Assembly: GCF_033343995.1 (NCBI RefSeq)
Contig: NZ_CP137573.1
Coordinates: forward strand, 1,178,001 to 1,242,000
DNA from: Streptomyces sp. HUAS YS2
GTDB lineage: Bacteria > Actinomycetota > Actinomycetes > Streptomycetales > Streptomycetaceae
Direction of reading: 5' to 3'
Length of the DNA stretch: 64,000 nt
A program made the position numbers and the translations under genes. Below the pieces are notes generated by a model. That model was given only the letters and a program-made list of their open reading frames with translations. It had not been told where the DNA came from and did not search any database. Below, one piece after another: positions 40,814 through 50,524 of this stretch (positions are counted from its first letter, which is position 1; every line of letters begins with the position of its first letter).

Positions 40814-43083
40814 GCACTCAGCACCGCCTGCCCCCGTCGGACCGCCGCCGGCACGGGCCGCGACCGGCTGCGCAGCGGCAGCCCGAACAGCCGCCGCGGC
40901 CGAACCGGCGACGGCCCGCGCAGCGGCCCGCCAAGGCGCAGAAGGCCGTGCGCACGCCCACCGTCCTCCAGATGGAGGCCGTGGAGTGCGGCGCCGCTGC
41001 GCTCGCCATGGTGCTCGCGCACTTCGGCCGCCATGTCCCGTTGGAGGAGCTGCGGATCGCCTGCGGGGTGTCCCGCGACGGTTCGCGCGCGAGCAACGTC
41101 CTCAAGGCGGCACGCAGTTACGGACTGCAGGCCAAGGGCATGCAGATGGAGCCCGCGGCGCTGGCCGCGGTGCGCCCGCCCGCCATCCTGTTCTGGGAGT
41201 TCAACCACTACGTCGTGTACGACGGCCCCGCGCGCCGGTTCGGCCGCCGGGGCGTGCACATCAACGACCCCGACAAGGGCCGCCGTTTCGTGCCCGCTGA
41301 GGACTTCGACACCAGTTTCACCGGCGTCGCCCTGGTCTTCGAACCCACCGCCGACTTCCGGCCGGGCGGCCGGCGGCCGGGCGTGCTGCGGGCACTGCCG
41401 GCCCGGCTGCGCGGCACCACGGGCACCCTGCTGGCGACGCTGCTCGCGAGCCTGCTGCTGGTCGCGGTCGGCGCGGCGCTTCCGGCGCTCAGCCGGACCT
41501 ACATCGACCGGTTCCTGATCGACGGTCAGACCTCGTTGCTGGGGCCATTGTTCGCGTCGATGGCCACGCTGGTGGCGCTCACCGCCGTGCTGACCGGGCT
41601 GCAGCAGGCCAATCTGCTGCGTGGCCGGATCATCTCGTCCACGCTGAGCAGCGCACGCTTCCTCCGGCATCTGATGCGGCTGCCGGTCGGCTTCTTCGCC
41701 CAGCGCAGCCCGGCCGATCTCGTGCAGCGGCTGCAGTCCAACGACGCCGTCGCCGAGACACTGGCCAGGGACCTGACGGCCGCCGCCGTCGACGGCGTCG
41801 TGGTGCTCCTGTACGCCCTGCTGCTGTGGACGTACGATCCCCAACTCACCGTCGTGGGCGTGCTGATCGCGCTGCTGAACGTGGTCGCGATGCGGATCGT
41901 GGTCCGGCTGCGGGCCACCGGCACCCAGAAGCTGCGGGCCGACAGCGCCCGGCTCACCAACACCTCGTACACCGGTCTCCAGCTCATCGAGACGATGAAG
42001 GCCACCGGCGGCGAGGACGGCTTCTTCCGCCGCTGGGCCGGGCAGCACGCCACCACTCTGGACGTGCAGCAGCGGCTCGGCGTGCCGAGCGCCTGGCTGG
42101 CCGTGGTCGCGCCGGCGCTCGCCACGGTCAACAGCGCGCTGATCCTCTGGATCGGCGGTCTGCGGGCGGTCGAGGGGCATCTCTCGATCGGTCTGCTCGT
42201 CGCGTTCCAGGCGCTGGTGGCGCGCTTCACCGCGCCGATCACCCGGCTCAACGGCGTCGCGGGCCGGATCCAGGACTTCGCGGCGGACCTCGCCCGGCTG
42301 AAGGACGTCGAGAACTTCCCGGTCGACCCGGTGCACTGGGGGCCCGACGCCGACACCCGCCGCCTCAAGGGCCACGTGACCCTGGAGGACATCACCTTCG
42401 GGTACAGCCCGCTCGACAAACCCCTGCTCAGCGGCTTTTCGCTGACGCTCGGCCCCGGGCAGCAGATCGCGCTCGTCGGCGGCTCCGGCAGCGGCAAGTC
42501 CACGGTCTCCCGGCTCGTCTCGGGCCTGTACGCGCCCTGGGAGGGGACGATCCGGATCGACGGCCGGCGCCTGGAGGACATCCCCCGCGGCACGCTCGCC
42601 GCCTCCGTCTCCTTCGTCGACCAGGACGTGTTCCTGTTCGAGGGCACGGTCCGCGACAACGTGGCCCTGTGGGACCCCTCGATCCCCGACGAGGCGGTGA
42701 CCGCAGCCCTCGCGGACGCGGCGCTGCTCGACGTGATCGAGCGCCGCCCGGACGGCATCCACGGCCGGGTCGAGCAGGACGGCCGGAACTTCTCCGGCGG
42801 TCAGCGCCAACGCCTGGAGATCGCACGGGCGTTGGTGCGCCGGCCGAGCGTCCTCGTCCTGGACGAGGTGACGAGCGCCCTCGACGCGGAGACCGAGCGC
42901 ACCATCATCGACAACCTGCGGCGGCGCGGCTGCGCCTGCGTCGTCATCGCCCACCGGCTGAGCACCGTCCGCGACAGCGACGAGATCCTCGTGCTCGACC
43001 ACGGCGCGGTGGTGGAGCGGGGTCGGCACGAGGAGCTGGTCGTCGCCGGGGGCGCGTACGCCGAACTGGTCAAGGAGCACTGA
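40810..43083 (+). CDS. NHLM-type peptidase/permease/ATPase ABC exporter (C39 domain)
   Basis: 757 residues from GTG at 40810. After a basic, disordered 48-residue N-terminus comes a C39 peptidase (about 50-180): QMEAVECGAAALAMVLAHFG with catalytic Cys60, FWEFNHYVVYDG with His133, HINDPDKG with Asp153. Six transmembrane helices (about 195-460) and an ATPase follow: Walker A VGGSGSGKST (about 556), NFSGGQRQRLEIARAL (about 660), VLVLDEVTSALD. All three catalytic residues are present, so it should cleave the Gly-Gly leader and export the core. Followed after 1 nt by the second ABC gene. Confidence 0.95.
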   Translation: MSTQHRLPPSDRRRHGPRPAAQRQPEQPPRPNRRRPAQRPAKAQKAVRTPTVLQMEAVECGAAALAMVLAHFGRHVPLEELRIACGVSRDGSRASNVLKAARSYGLQAKGMQMEPAALAAVRPPAILFWEFNHYVVYDGPARRFGRRGVHINDPDKGRRFVPAEDFDTSFTGVALVFEPTADFRPGGRRPGVLRALPARLRGTTGTLLATLLASLLLVAVGAALPALSRTYIDRFLIDGQTSLLGPLFASMATLVALTAVLTGLQQANLLRGRIISSTLSSARFLRHLMRLPVGFFAQRSPADLVQRLQSNDAVAETLARDLTAAAVDGVVVLLYALLLWTYDPQLTVVGVLIALLNVVAMRIVVRLRATGTQKLRADSARLTNTSYTGLQLIETMKATGGEDGFFRRWAGQHATTLDVQQRLGVPSAWLAVVAPALATVNSALILWIGGLRAVEGHLSIGLLVAFQALVARFTAPITRLNGVAGRIQDFAADLARLKDVENFPVDPVHWGPDADTRRLKGHVTLEDITFGYSPLDKPLLSGFSLTLGPGQQIALVGGSGSGKSTVSRLVSGLYAPWEGTIRIDGRRLEDIPRGTLAASVSFVDQDVFLFEGTVRDNVALWDPSIPDEAVTAALADAALLDVIERRPDGIHGRVEQDGRNFSGGQRQRLEIARALVRRPSVLVLDEVTSALDAETERTIIDNLRRRGCACVVIAHRLSTVRDSDEILVLDHGAVVERGRHEELVVAGGAYAELVKEH

Positions 43084-43084
43084 C

Positions 43085-46051
43085 GTGTCGTCCGCGTACT
43101 CCCCCGAATCCGTCGGGCACCACCCCGGCGGGGACCGTCCGGTCGGCACCGACTCCGCGGCCGACGCGGTGGTCGCCGCCCTGGGCGGCGTCGGGTTCCC
43201 CGTCGACTGCGCCGGGCTGCGTACCGTTCCCCTGGAAGGCCCGCACGTGCTGTGGCTCGTGGTGGGCGGGGCGCTCGACCTGTTCGCGGCCGACGCCGCG
43301 GAACAGGGCGCCTGGCACTTCCTCGGCCGCCTGGAGGCGGGGACGCTGCTGCTGGGCCCGGTCGAGGGCCCCCGCCACACGCTGCTCGGCCGGCCGTCGC
43401 AGGACTGCCTGCTGCGCCGGATCGCGCTGCGGGAGCTGCCCCGGCCGGAGTACGGCGCGTACGACGAGTACGGCGTCTGGCACACGTACGAGCACCCGCA
43501 ACCGCAGCCGTACGCGCACGCGTTCGCGCAGCAGCCCGCGTACTCCGCCGAGCCCCCGCCCAGCCCGCTGGAGCACGCCTTCGCGCTCGGGGTCGGCCGG
43601 GGCCTGGGCGTCCTGTTCGAGGCCCCGCTCGACGGCCGCCCGTCCGCCGAGGACCCGGTCGCCGACGACGACGTGCTGTGGATGCAGGTCGAGCCGGGCA
43701 GCGTGCAGTACGACGGCACGGCGTACGACGCGTCGTACGGCGTCGACGCGGCGGCCGGGCTGCTCGTCGACGGCGCCCTGTGGCAGCGCATGGTGAACCA
43801 GCAGCACCGGCTGCTGTCCGCCGTGGACCGGTGGATCGAGCGCCTGGACCGCGCCCATGAGGACCGAGCGGCCGAGGGCATCCGGGCCGGCGAGGCCGAA
43901 CGCGCCCGCGCGGACCAGGCGCTGTTGGCGTCGATCGACCGGTCCCGGCGCGGCGCGGCCCGCCGTGACACGGCGGGCGACCGGGCGAAGGACGACGCGA
44001 CGTACGCCGTGTGCCGCATGGTCGCCGCGGCGGCCGGCATCCGGCTGCCCGAGGCCCCGCGCTCCGGCGGCGACGCGGACGACCGGGTCACCCCGGTCGA
44101 GCGCCTCGCGTCCGCCGCGCGCCTGCGCACCCGCGAGGTCCGGCTGGCCGGCACCTGGTGGCGGGAGGACTGCGGGCCGCTGGTGGGGCACCGCGCCAGG
44201 TCCGGCGCGCCGGTCGCACTGCTGTGGCGGCGCGGCGGGTACGAGGCGGTCGGCGCGGCCGGCGGGCGGCGGATCCGTGTCGACGCGGAGCGCGCCGAGG
44301 AGTTCGAGCCGCGTGCGGTCATGTTCTACCGGCCGCTGCCGCCGGGCCCGGTGACCCCGTGGAAGCTGCTCCGGTTCAGCCTCCGCGACACGCGGGCGGA
44401 CCTGCGGAACCTGCTCCTGGGCGGCCTGGTCACGGTGGGGCTCGGCGCGCTGGTGCCGATCGCGACCGGCCGGGTGCTCGGCGAGTACGTGCCGAACGCC
44501 AGGACCGATCTGATCGTGCAGGTCTCCGTCGCCGTGCTGCTCGCCGGCCTGGTGACCGCCGCGTTCATGCTGCTGCAGAACCTCACGATCCTGCGGATGG
44601 AGGGCCGGATCGAGAGCGCGCTGCAGCCCGCCGTGTGGGACAGGCTGCTGCGGCTGCCGACGGCGTTCTTCGCAGGGCGCTCCACCGGGGAACTGGCGAG
44701 CGCGGCCATGGGGGTCAGCGCCGTGCGCCAGGTCCTGTCCGGGCTCGGTCCGGTGGTCGTGCAGGCCTGCACGATCGGCGTGATGAACGTCGTCCTGCTG
44801 TTCTCGTACAGCGTGCCGCTGGCGCTGGTGGCGCTCGCGATGCTCGCCGTCGTCGGCGCGGTGTTCCTCGGAATGGGCCTGTGGCAGCTGCGCTGGCAAC
44901 GACGGCTGGTCGCGCTCGGCAACAAGCTCAACAACCAGGCGTACCAGACCCTGCGGGGGCTGCCGAAGCTGCGCGTAGCGGCGGCGGAGAGCTTCGCGTA
45001 CGCGGCCTGGGCGCGCGAGTTCGCCCGGTCCCGCGAGCTCCAGCAGCAGGCGGGCCGGGTCCGGAACCTGAGCACCGTGCTCGACGCGGTCTGCCTGCCG
45101 CTGTGCTCGGTGGTCATGTTCGTGCTGCTCGCGGGACCCGCCCGGGGCACGCTGTCGGCCGGCGCCTTCCTCACCTTCAGCACCGCCCTCACCATGCTGC
45201 TGACCTCCGTCACCCAGGTCACCGGGGCGCTGGTGTCGGCCGCCGCCGCACTGCCGCTGTTCGAACAGATCAGGCCGCTGCTCGACGAGGAGCCGGAAGT
45301 GCGCGGCGCGGGCGCGCGGCCCGGCGCGCTGTCCGGCGCGATCGAGGCCCGCAACCTCTCCTTCCGGTATGCGGAGGAGGGCCCGCTGGTCCTCGACGAC
45401 GTCTCCCTGCAGATCCGGCCCGGCGAGTTCGTCGCGGTCGTCGGAGCGAGCGGCTGCGGCAAGTCGACGCTGCTCCGACTGCTCATCGGCTTCGACCGGC
45501 CGGTGTCCGGGAGCGTGCTGTACGACGGTCAGGACCTGGCTGCCCTCGACCAGGCGGCCGTGCGCCGCCAGTGCGGGGTCGTGCTGCAGAACGCGCAGCC
45601 GCTGTCCGGCTCGATCCTGGACTGCGTGCGCGGCACGGAGGCGTACACGCAGGAGGAGGTGGCGGAGGCGCTCTCGATGGCGGGCCTGGCCGAGGACGTC
45701 GCGCGGATGCCGATGGGCCTGCACACCATGATCTCCGGCGGCGGCGCGGTCTCGGGCGGGCAGCGCCAGCGGCTGATGATCGCGCAGGCGCTGGTGCGGC
45801 GGCCGCGCATCCTGTACTTCGACGAGGCGACCAGCGCACTGGACAACGAGACGCAGCGCATCGTCATGAACAGCACGCGCGGGCTGAGCGCCACCCGGTT
45901 CGTGATCGCCCACCGGCTGTCCACGGTCATGGACGCCGACCGGGTGCTCGTCATGGCGGACGGCCGGATAGTGGAGCAGGGTCCGCCGGCGGCGCTGCTC
46001 GCGACCCCCGGCGGTCACCTGTGGGAGCTGGTGCGCCGCCAGATGAAATGA
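43085..46051 (+). CDS. Second NHLM-type ABC transporter (permease/ATPase, no peptidase)
   Basis: 988 residues from GTG at 43085. The first 400 residues are cytosolic: a cyclic-nucleotide-binding-like beta region (GALDLFAADAAEQGAWHFLG) and a Tyr/Pro-rich linker (YGAYDEYGVWHTYEHPQPQP), then a charged helix region. Permease helices span about 430-690; the ATPase at about 740-985 has VVGASGCGKSTLLRLLIGFD (about 785), VSGGQRQRLMIAQAL and ILYFDEATSALD. This is the second ABC component that accompanies the C39 exporter in NHLM operons; it lacks C39 residues. The pair may act as a heterodimer. Confidence 0.93.
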   Translation: MSSAYSPESVGHHPGGDRPVGTDSAADAVVAALGGVGFPVDCAGLRTVPLEGPHVLWLVVGGALDLFAADAAEQGAWHFLGRLEAGTLLLGPVEGPRHTLLGRPSQDCLLRRIALRELPRPEYGAYDEYGVWHTYEHPQPQPYAHAFAQQPAYSAEPPPSPLEHAFALGVGRGLGVLFEAPLDGRPSAEDPVADDDVLWMQVEPGSVQYDGTAYDASYGVDAAAGLLVDGALWQRMVNQQHRLLSAVDRWIERLDRAHEDRAAEGIRAGEAERARADQALLASIDRSRRGAARRDTAGDRAKDDATYAVCRMVAAAAGIRLPEAPRSGGDADDRVTPVERLASAARLRTREVRLAGTWWREDCGPLVGHRARSGAPVALLWRRGGYEAVGAAGGRRIRVDAERAEEFEPRAVMFYRPLPPGPVTPWKLLRFSLRDTRADLRNLLLGGLVTVGLGALVPIATGRVLGEYVPNARTDLIVQVSVAVLLAGLVTAAFMLLQNLTILRMEGRIESALQPAVWDRLLRLPTAFFAGRSTGELASAAMGVSAVRQVLSGLGPVVVQACTIGVMNVVLLFSYSVPLALVALAMLAVVGAVFLGMGLWQLRWQRRLVALGNKLNNQAYQTLRGLPKLRVAAAESFAYAAWAREFARSRELQQQAGRVRNLSTVLDAVCLPLCSVVMFVLLAGPARGTLSAGAFLTFSTALTMLLTSVTQVTGALVSAAAALPLFEQIRPLLDEEPEVRGAGARPGALSGAIEARNLSFRYAEEGPLVLDDVSLQIRPGEFVAVVGASGCGKSTLLRLLIGFDRPVSGSVLYDGQDLAALDQAAVRRQCGVVLQNAQPLSGSILDCVRGTEAYTQEEVAEALSMAGLAEDVARMPMGLHTMISGGGAVSGGQRQRLMIAQALVRRPRILYFDEATSALDNETQRIVMNSTRGLSATRFVIAHRLSTVMDADRVLVMADGRIVEQGPPAALLATPGGHLWELVRRQMK

Positions 46052-46112
46052 CCGCCCCGCGGGTTCCCCCACGGGTCGATGCGCCGGTGCACCGCCCGGT
46101 CAGCCGCCCGGT

Positions 46113-46409
46113 TCAGCCGCCGGGGATGGTCAGCTCGCCACCGAGGTAGAAGCCCTCCTGCTCGGCGACGACGAACGGAGCCATGACCTCGCGCCGCTCG
46201 CGTTCGGTGTCGGAGGAGCGCCACGCCTCGCAGGCGTCCTGGGAGTCCCACACCGACACGCCGGTGATCTCCGAGCCGTCCTCGGACCAGTACGCGAACG
46301 CGCGGCGCAGCCCGGCCGGGTGGATCGCCGGACGCCAGGCCCGCTCGAACTCCTCCAGGGTGCCCGGCTTGATGCGGCGGGTCGTGACCCAGACGTAGCG
46401 ATGCTCCAT
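46113..46409 (-). CDS. Antibiotic-biosynthesis monooxygenase-like (ABM) small protein
   Basis: 98 residues from ATG at 46409, GGAGG 8 nt upstream. The ferredoxin-like alpha/beta ABM fold is suggested by YVWVTTRRIKPGTLEEFERA (about 4-23), FAYWSEDGSEITGVSVWDS and EACEAWRSSD-like helix DACEAWRSSDTERERREVM. Dimeric ABM proteins act as cofactor-less monooxygenases or as stress/heme-linked proteins. Single gene, divergent from the PP2C gene. No biosynthetic neighbours. Confidence 0.75.
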   Translation of the reverse strand: MEHRYVWVTTRRIKPGTLEEFERAWRPAIHPAGLRRAFAYWSEDGSEITGVSVWDSQDACEAWRSSDTERERREVMAPFVVAEQEGFYLGGELTIPGG

Positions 46410-46600
46410 CGCGGCCTCCTCGGGTGCGTTCCAGCGGAGCCCCCGCTCTTCGACCACCGTAGGCCCGGCTCCCCGTTTCCGCCTCGGGAACCCGCTCCGG
46501 CCTGCGGTTTCCTCCCCTGTGGAGGGGCGCGACGGCGGCGGCTAGGGTGAGGGAGGAGCCTGCGGGACCACCCGGAGCCCGGCATGCGCGGGAGCCCGTC

Positions 46601-47473
46601 GTGCGCGGACAACGCCCCGAGTCGCCCGACAGCGCACAGCAGCTCCTGCTGGCGCTCGGGCAACTCGTCGATCAGGCCCTGGACCGGATCAAGTACCAGC
46701 GGGCCAGGGTCGAACTGGCGATGGCCCTGCAGCGCCACATGCTGCCGCCCCACCTGCCGGAGCTGCCCGGCCTGCGTCTCGCGGCCCGTTACACGCCCTC
46801 CAGGGACGGCCTGGACGTGGGCGGCGACTGGTACGACGCGTTCGTGATGAGCGACGGGGCACTGGGGCTCGCGATCGGCGACGTGCAGGGGCACGACGTG
46901 GAGGCCATCGCCTTCATGGGGCAGGTCCGGACCAGCCTGCGGGCCATCGCGCAGGCGACGAACGACACCCGGGAGGTCCTGGGCCAGGCCAACGACCTGT
47001 TGATCTCCATGGGCTGCGACCTGTTCGCGACCTGCTGCTTCCTGCGGTTCGACCCGATGACGCGCGACCTGACCGTGTCCCGCGCGGGCCATGTGCCGAT
47101 GGTCTGGGCGACGGCCGGCGGCGGGTCCGGCATCGCCCTGGACAGCGGCGGGCCGCCGCTCGGCATCGCCTCCGGCGAGAAGTACCCGGTGACCCACCGG
47201 CGCCTGACGGAGGCCGGGGTCCTGGTGCTGCTGACCGACGGGGTGGTGGAGGGCCCGCACTATCCGATGGAGGCCGGGCTCGCCGAGGTGGCGAACCTGG
47301 TGCGCAGGGGGTTCGACGCCGATCCCGACGTGCTGGCCAACGCGGTCGTGAAGGTGGCCGACCGGACGGGGCACCGCGACGACGCCGCGGTGCTCGTCGT
47401 CCGGTACGACGGCCCGTCCGAACCCGTCCGGCACGACCCGTCCGAACCCGCCCGGCCGAGCGACGCCCACTGA
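46601..47473 (+). CDS. SpoIIE-type PP2C phosphatase, short
   Basis: 290 residues from GTG at 46601 (GGGAG 7 nt upstream); GTG at 46547 would add 18 residues. A short N-terminal coiled segment (QLLLALGQLVDQALDRIKYQ) leads into the phosphatase: LQRHMLPPHLPELPGLRLAA, GGDWYDAFVMSDG, GDVQGHDVEAIAFMGQVRT, SRAGHVPMVW, LLTDGVVEGPH, RDDAAVLVVRYD. All metal-site aspartates are present. No sensory domain is fused. The MASE1 membrane protein encoded 28 nt downstream may supply sensing. The tail PSEPVRHDPSEPARPS is a short duplication. Confidence 0.92.
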   Translation: MRGQRPESPDSAQQLLLALGQLVDQALDRIKYQRARVELAMALQRHMLPPHLPELPGLRLAARYTPSRDGLDVGGDWYDAFVMSDGALGLAIGDVQGHDVEAIAFMGQVRTSLRAIAQATNDTREVLGQANDLLISMGCDLFATCCFLRFDPMTRDLTVSRAGHVPMVWATAGGGSGIALDSGGPPLGIASGEKYPVTHRRLTEAGVLVLLTDGVVEGPHYPMEAGLAEVANLVRRGFDADPDVLANAVVKVADRTGHRDDAAVLVVRYDGPSEPVRHDPSEPARPSDAH

Positions 47474-47501
47474 GGCCGCCGCTGAGGTCGCCGCCGGTGG
47501 G

Positions 47502-48584
47502 ATGTGGGCGCAGACTGCAGTGGTGCGCAGTGCGGAGACGGGACGTCACGGGTCCGCGGCGCCGCGCATCACGGCCGGTCAGTGGTCCACCGTGTGGTGG
47601 ATCCTCGGCGTCGCGGCGCTGTACTACGGCGCCGCGCGGCTGGGACTGCTCCAGCAGCTCGTGCGCGATCAGGTCACTCCGCTGTGGCCGCCGACCGGCG
47701 TGGCGCTGGCCGCGCTGCTCCTCCTCGGACTGCGGGTCTGGCCGGGCATCGCGATCGGCGCGTTCCTGGTGAACGTGTTCCTCGGACCGTCGGTGGTGGC
47801 CGTGCTCGCCATCACGGCGGGCAATGCCCTGGCCCCGGTCTGTGCCTTCCTGATGCTGCGGAGGGCCGGCTTCCAGGCCGGCCTGGAACGGCTGCGCGAC
47901 GTGATGGCGCTGATCTTCCTCGGCGCGCTGGCCGGCATGCTGATCAGTTCGACGATCGGCACCAGTGCGCTGGTGCTGTCCGGGGCGGTGGACGCCGGCG
48001 CCTTCTGGTCGACCTGGTCGGTGTGGTGGACCGGTGACGCGATGGGGATCCTCGTCGTGACGCCCCTCCTCCTCGTGCTGCGCCGGGCCCGGTGGCCGGT
48101 GCGGGCCTCACCCGCACGCTGGGTCGAGGCGCTCGCGCTGGCGGCCGGCACGATCGCCGTCACGCTCGTGGCGACCCGCAAGGCCGATTCGAGCCTGCTC
48201 TTCCTCGTCTCGCCGTTCCTGATCTGGGCCGCGTTCCGCTTCCAGCTGGCGGGTGCGGCGCCGTGCGCACTCACGGTCTCGACGCTGGCGATCGTGGCCG
48301 CGGCCGACGGGATCGGGCCGTTCGCGCACGACGACCTGTTCACCGACATGGTCACGTTGCAGGCCTTCAACGGCACGACGGCCCTGACCGCCCTCCTGCT
48401 CGCCGCCGTCATCACCGAACGCAACCGGACCCACGACGAGATCAGCCGCCTCTGCGCCCGCTTCGCGGTCATGCTGGCCCAGCTGGATCCCCGCCCCGAC
48501 CCGTACGACACCCCTCCGGCCGACCCGCACGGGACCCCGTGGGACGAGCCGCCCGACGAGCGACCGGACGAGCGGTCGCCGTAA
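47502..48584 (+). CDS. MASE1-domain membrane sensor without output domain
   Basis: 360 residues. Eight to nine transmembrane helices form a MASE1 domain (about 30-320): [98 protein letters not shown] and [24 protein letters not shown] and W-W-x-G-D are the family signatures. A Pro/Asp-rich tail of about 40 residues replaces the usual kinase, GGDEF or phosphatase output. Encoded directly after the PP2C gene, so the two are probably a split sensor-effector pair. Confidence 0.88.
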   Translation: MWAQTAVVRSAETGRHGSAAPRITAGQWSTVWWILGVAALYYGAARLGLLQQLVRDQVTPLWPPTGVALAALLLLGLRVWPGIAIGAFLVNVFLGPSVVAVLAITAGNALAPVCAFLMLRRAGFQAGLERLRDVMALIFLGALAGMLISSTIGTSALVLSGAVDAGAFWSTWSVWWTGDAMGILVVTPLLLVLRRARWPVRASPARWVEALALAAGTIAVTLVATRKADSSLLFLVSPFLIWAAFRFQLAGAAPCALTVSTLAIVAAADGIGPFAHDDLFTDMVTLQAFNGTTALTALLLAAVITERNRTHDEISRLCARFAVMLAQLDPRPDPYDTPPADPHGTPWDEPPDERPDERSP

Positions 48585-48604
48585 TCGGAGCCCCCGCGTC
48601 CCGG

Positions 48605-50314
48605 TCAGCCCCGCAGTGCGGAGGCGAAGATGCCCGGCAGGGCGGACCAGCGCGGGCGTGCGGCGTAGGCGGTGAGCCGCCGGGCCGTGGTGGCGGCGGT
48701 GCGGTTGCCGACGAACCACGGCGGCTTCGGCGAGAGCGCCGGCTCGCCGTGCAGGACCGAGCGCGGCGCGGGCCGGAACGGGCCGCGGACGACCGTGCGC
48801 TCCGGGGCGTCGAGCAGGACCGCGTTGTGCACGACGCCGATACCGCTCTGCACGTCGTCGAGGGTGTGGCCGGGGTACGCGCCCCAGGTCGCGGTCGGCG
48901 TGAGGTAGCCGAGGCCGGTCCACGCGTTGACGGCCACGGTGCCGTAGCGCAGCCGGGCGATCGCGGCGCCGAAGGCCGGGCCGAGCGCGCGGAGCGTGAC
49001 GGGGTCGGCGAGGACGTTGGCGCCGAGGGTGCCGAGCAGTTCGTCGTTGGCCGTGCCCACCGCCCGGTCCAGGAACTCGCGCGGTCCGCCTGGGAGCTCG
49101 AGGACGCCGAGCACGGGGGCGAAGTACTCCGTGGTCAGCGCGGCGGCCCCGGGGCGAAGGCCCGGCAGCAGTACCCGGCCGCGGCCGAGGCGCTCGGCAC
49201 CGGGGTGGGTCGCGAGGGCCTGCTCCACCCGGCCGTCGCTGCCCGGGTAGTACGCGGGCCGGGCGGGCGCGGCGGCGAGGGCGGCGCGCAGGTGGGCGAG
49301 GAAGCGGTCCTTCTGCGCCCAATCACGGCCGATCACGACGATCTGGCCGGCGATGCAGTTGTAGCCGCCGTTGTGCAGCCGCTGTGTGGCGACGTGCTCG
49401 GCCTGGAAACGCAGATCGGCCTCGGACCAGTCGCCGGGCACGACGACGACCGGGGAGACGCCGCCCAGCTCGCTGGTCACCGGCTTGTCGAGCAGCGGCG
49501 TGCCGGCGGCCCTGCGCCGCGCGCCCTCCTCGCCGGTGCCGAACACGATGGCGTCGTGGGTGACCGCGCTGCCGGTCATGTGCACATGGCCGACCCGCGG
49601 ATGGTGGACCAGGTACCCGCCGACGTCCGCGCCGCCGGTCACGACGCGTACGGCGCCGGCCCGGATCAGCGGCGCGAGGACCGCGCGGAAGACGTCCAGC
49701 ATCGGGTCGGTGATCGGGTTGAGCTTGAGGACCACGACGCGGTTGTGCGCGTACAGCTCGTAGAGCACGTCGAGCAGCGGGGTGGAGGTGATGTTGCCCG
49801 CGCCGAGGACCACGCCGACGCCGGTGGTCGCCGTCGGAGCGCGCAGCCCGAGCCCGGCCCGCTCGCGGACCTCCGCGGCCGTGACGCCCGGCGGCATCCA
49901 GACGTCCGCGGAGAAGCCGTTCAGGAGCATCCGATCCCGGCCGCCGTGCGGCAGGACCCGGACGGCGACCCGGCCGCCCGGGGCGCGGCCGAGGGTGTAG
50001 TCGTCGACGGGGCTGCGGCCGGCCTCCAGCGCGCGGACGGTCTCCGTCAGGGCGGCGGTGGCGGTCAGGAGGGCGTACGGACCCGAGGTCCACTCCTCGC
50101 CCCGGAGCGGGCTGCGCTCGGGCAACCCCTTGAAGCCGGCGGCCGCCTCCACCCAGGCGCGGGCCTGGACACCTGTCGCGGCGTGCACCTCCTCCAGGAG
50201 CTCGCGCCGCCGGGTGAGTCCGCAGGCGGCCCAGGCCGCCTCGCCCTCGGCGAGCTCGGCGAGCACCCGGTCGATCCGGGCCGCCTCGGCGGTGTCCGGC
50301 GCGGAGACGGTCAT
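48605..50314 (-). CDS. Aldehyde-dehydrogenase superfamily protein, paralogue of the 2863-4578 gene
   Basis: 569 residues from ATG at 50314. Collinear with the first copy over its whole length, sharing EAAWAACGL near the start, [23 protein letters not shown] (Glu), LHNGGYNC (catalytic Cys), [12 protein letters not shown] and the terminal [14 protein letters not shown]. The extended N- and C-termini beyond the classical ALDH core are conserved in both. Here it stands alone, divergent from a PucR-type regulator 210 nt away, and ends 20 nt from the convergent MASE1 gene. Substrate unknown. The frame is open to 52633, but that extension is a GC artefact. Confidence 0.85.
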   Translation of the reverse strand: MTVSAPDTAEAARIDRVLAELAEGEAAWAACGLTRRRELLEEVHAATGVQARAWVEAAAGFKGLPERSPLRGEEWTSGPYALLTATAALTETVRALEAGRSPVDDYTLGRAPGGRVAVRVLPHGGRDRMLLNGFSADVWMPPGVTAAEVRERAGLGLRAPTATTGVGVVLGAGNITSTPLLDVLYELYAHNRVVVLKLNPITDPMLDVFRAVLAPLIRAGAVRVVTGGADVGGYLVHHPRVGHVHMTGSAVTHDAIVFGTGEEGARRRAAGTPLLDKPVTSELGGVSPVVVVPGDWSEADLRFQAEHVATQRLHNGGYNCIAGQIVVIGRDWAQKDRFLAHLRAALAAAPARPAYYPGSDGRVEQALATHPGAERLGRGRVLLPGLRPGAAALTTEYFAPVLGVLELPGGPREFLDRAVGTANDELLGTLGANVLADPVTLRALGPAFGAAIARLRYGTVAVNAWTGLGYLTPTATWGAYPGHTLDDVQSGIGVVHNAVLLDAPERTVVRGPFRPAPRSVLHGEPALSPKPPWFVGNRTAATTARRLTAYAARPRWSALPGIFASALRG

Positions 50315-50488
50315 CGGGTCACTCCCTCGACGAGGCCGGCCGCGTGCGTCGCGGCCGGGTGGCGGGCTCTTTGTGCGAGGGCACGATCCCGGCGACGCCA
50401 CGCGACGCCTTCGTCGCACCCTGACCGCGATCGTCCTCCCTTCCGTACGGAATCTCCATGGGCGGGCGACGGAGATATCCGGGCGGCG

Positions 50489-50506
50489 CTTGTGCCACCG
50501 CACAAG
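50489..50506. promoter_or_regulatory. Probable PucR/CdaR-type operator
   Basis: CTTGTGC-cacc-GCACAAG, perfect 7-4-7 inverted repeat, 18 nt before the regulator ATG at 50525 and about 175 nt from the divergent ALDH start. The position suits autoregulation. Confidence 0.6.
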
Positions 50507-50524
50507 AGGTGCCAGGCTGGCCGC

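Noticed and set aside
40618..46072. Very long minus-strand ORFs opposite the peptide-export genes (over 1000 residues)
   Set aside because: Composition is Arg/Gly/Ala/Pro runs without domains, and they are antisense to clearly motif-bearing ABC genes.
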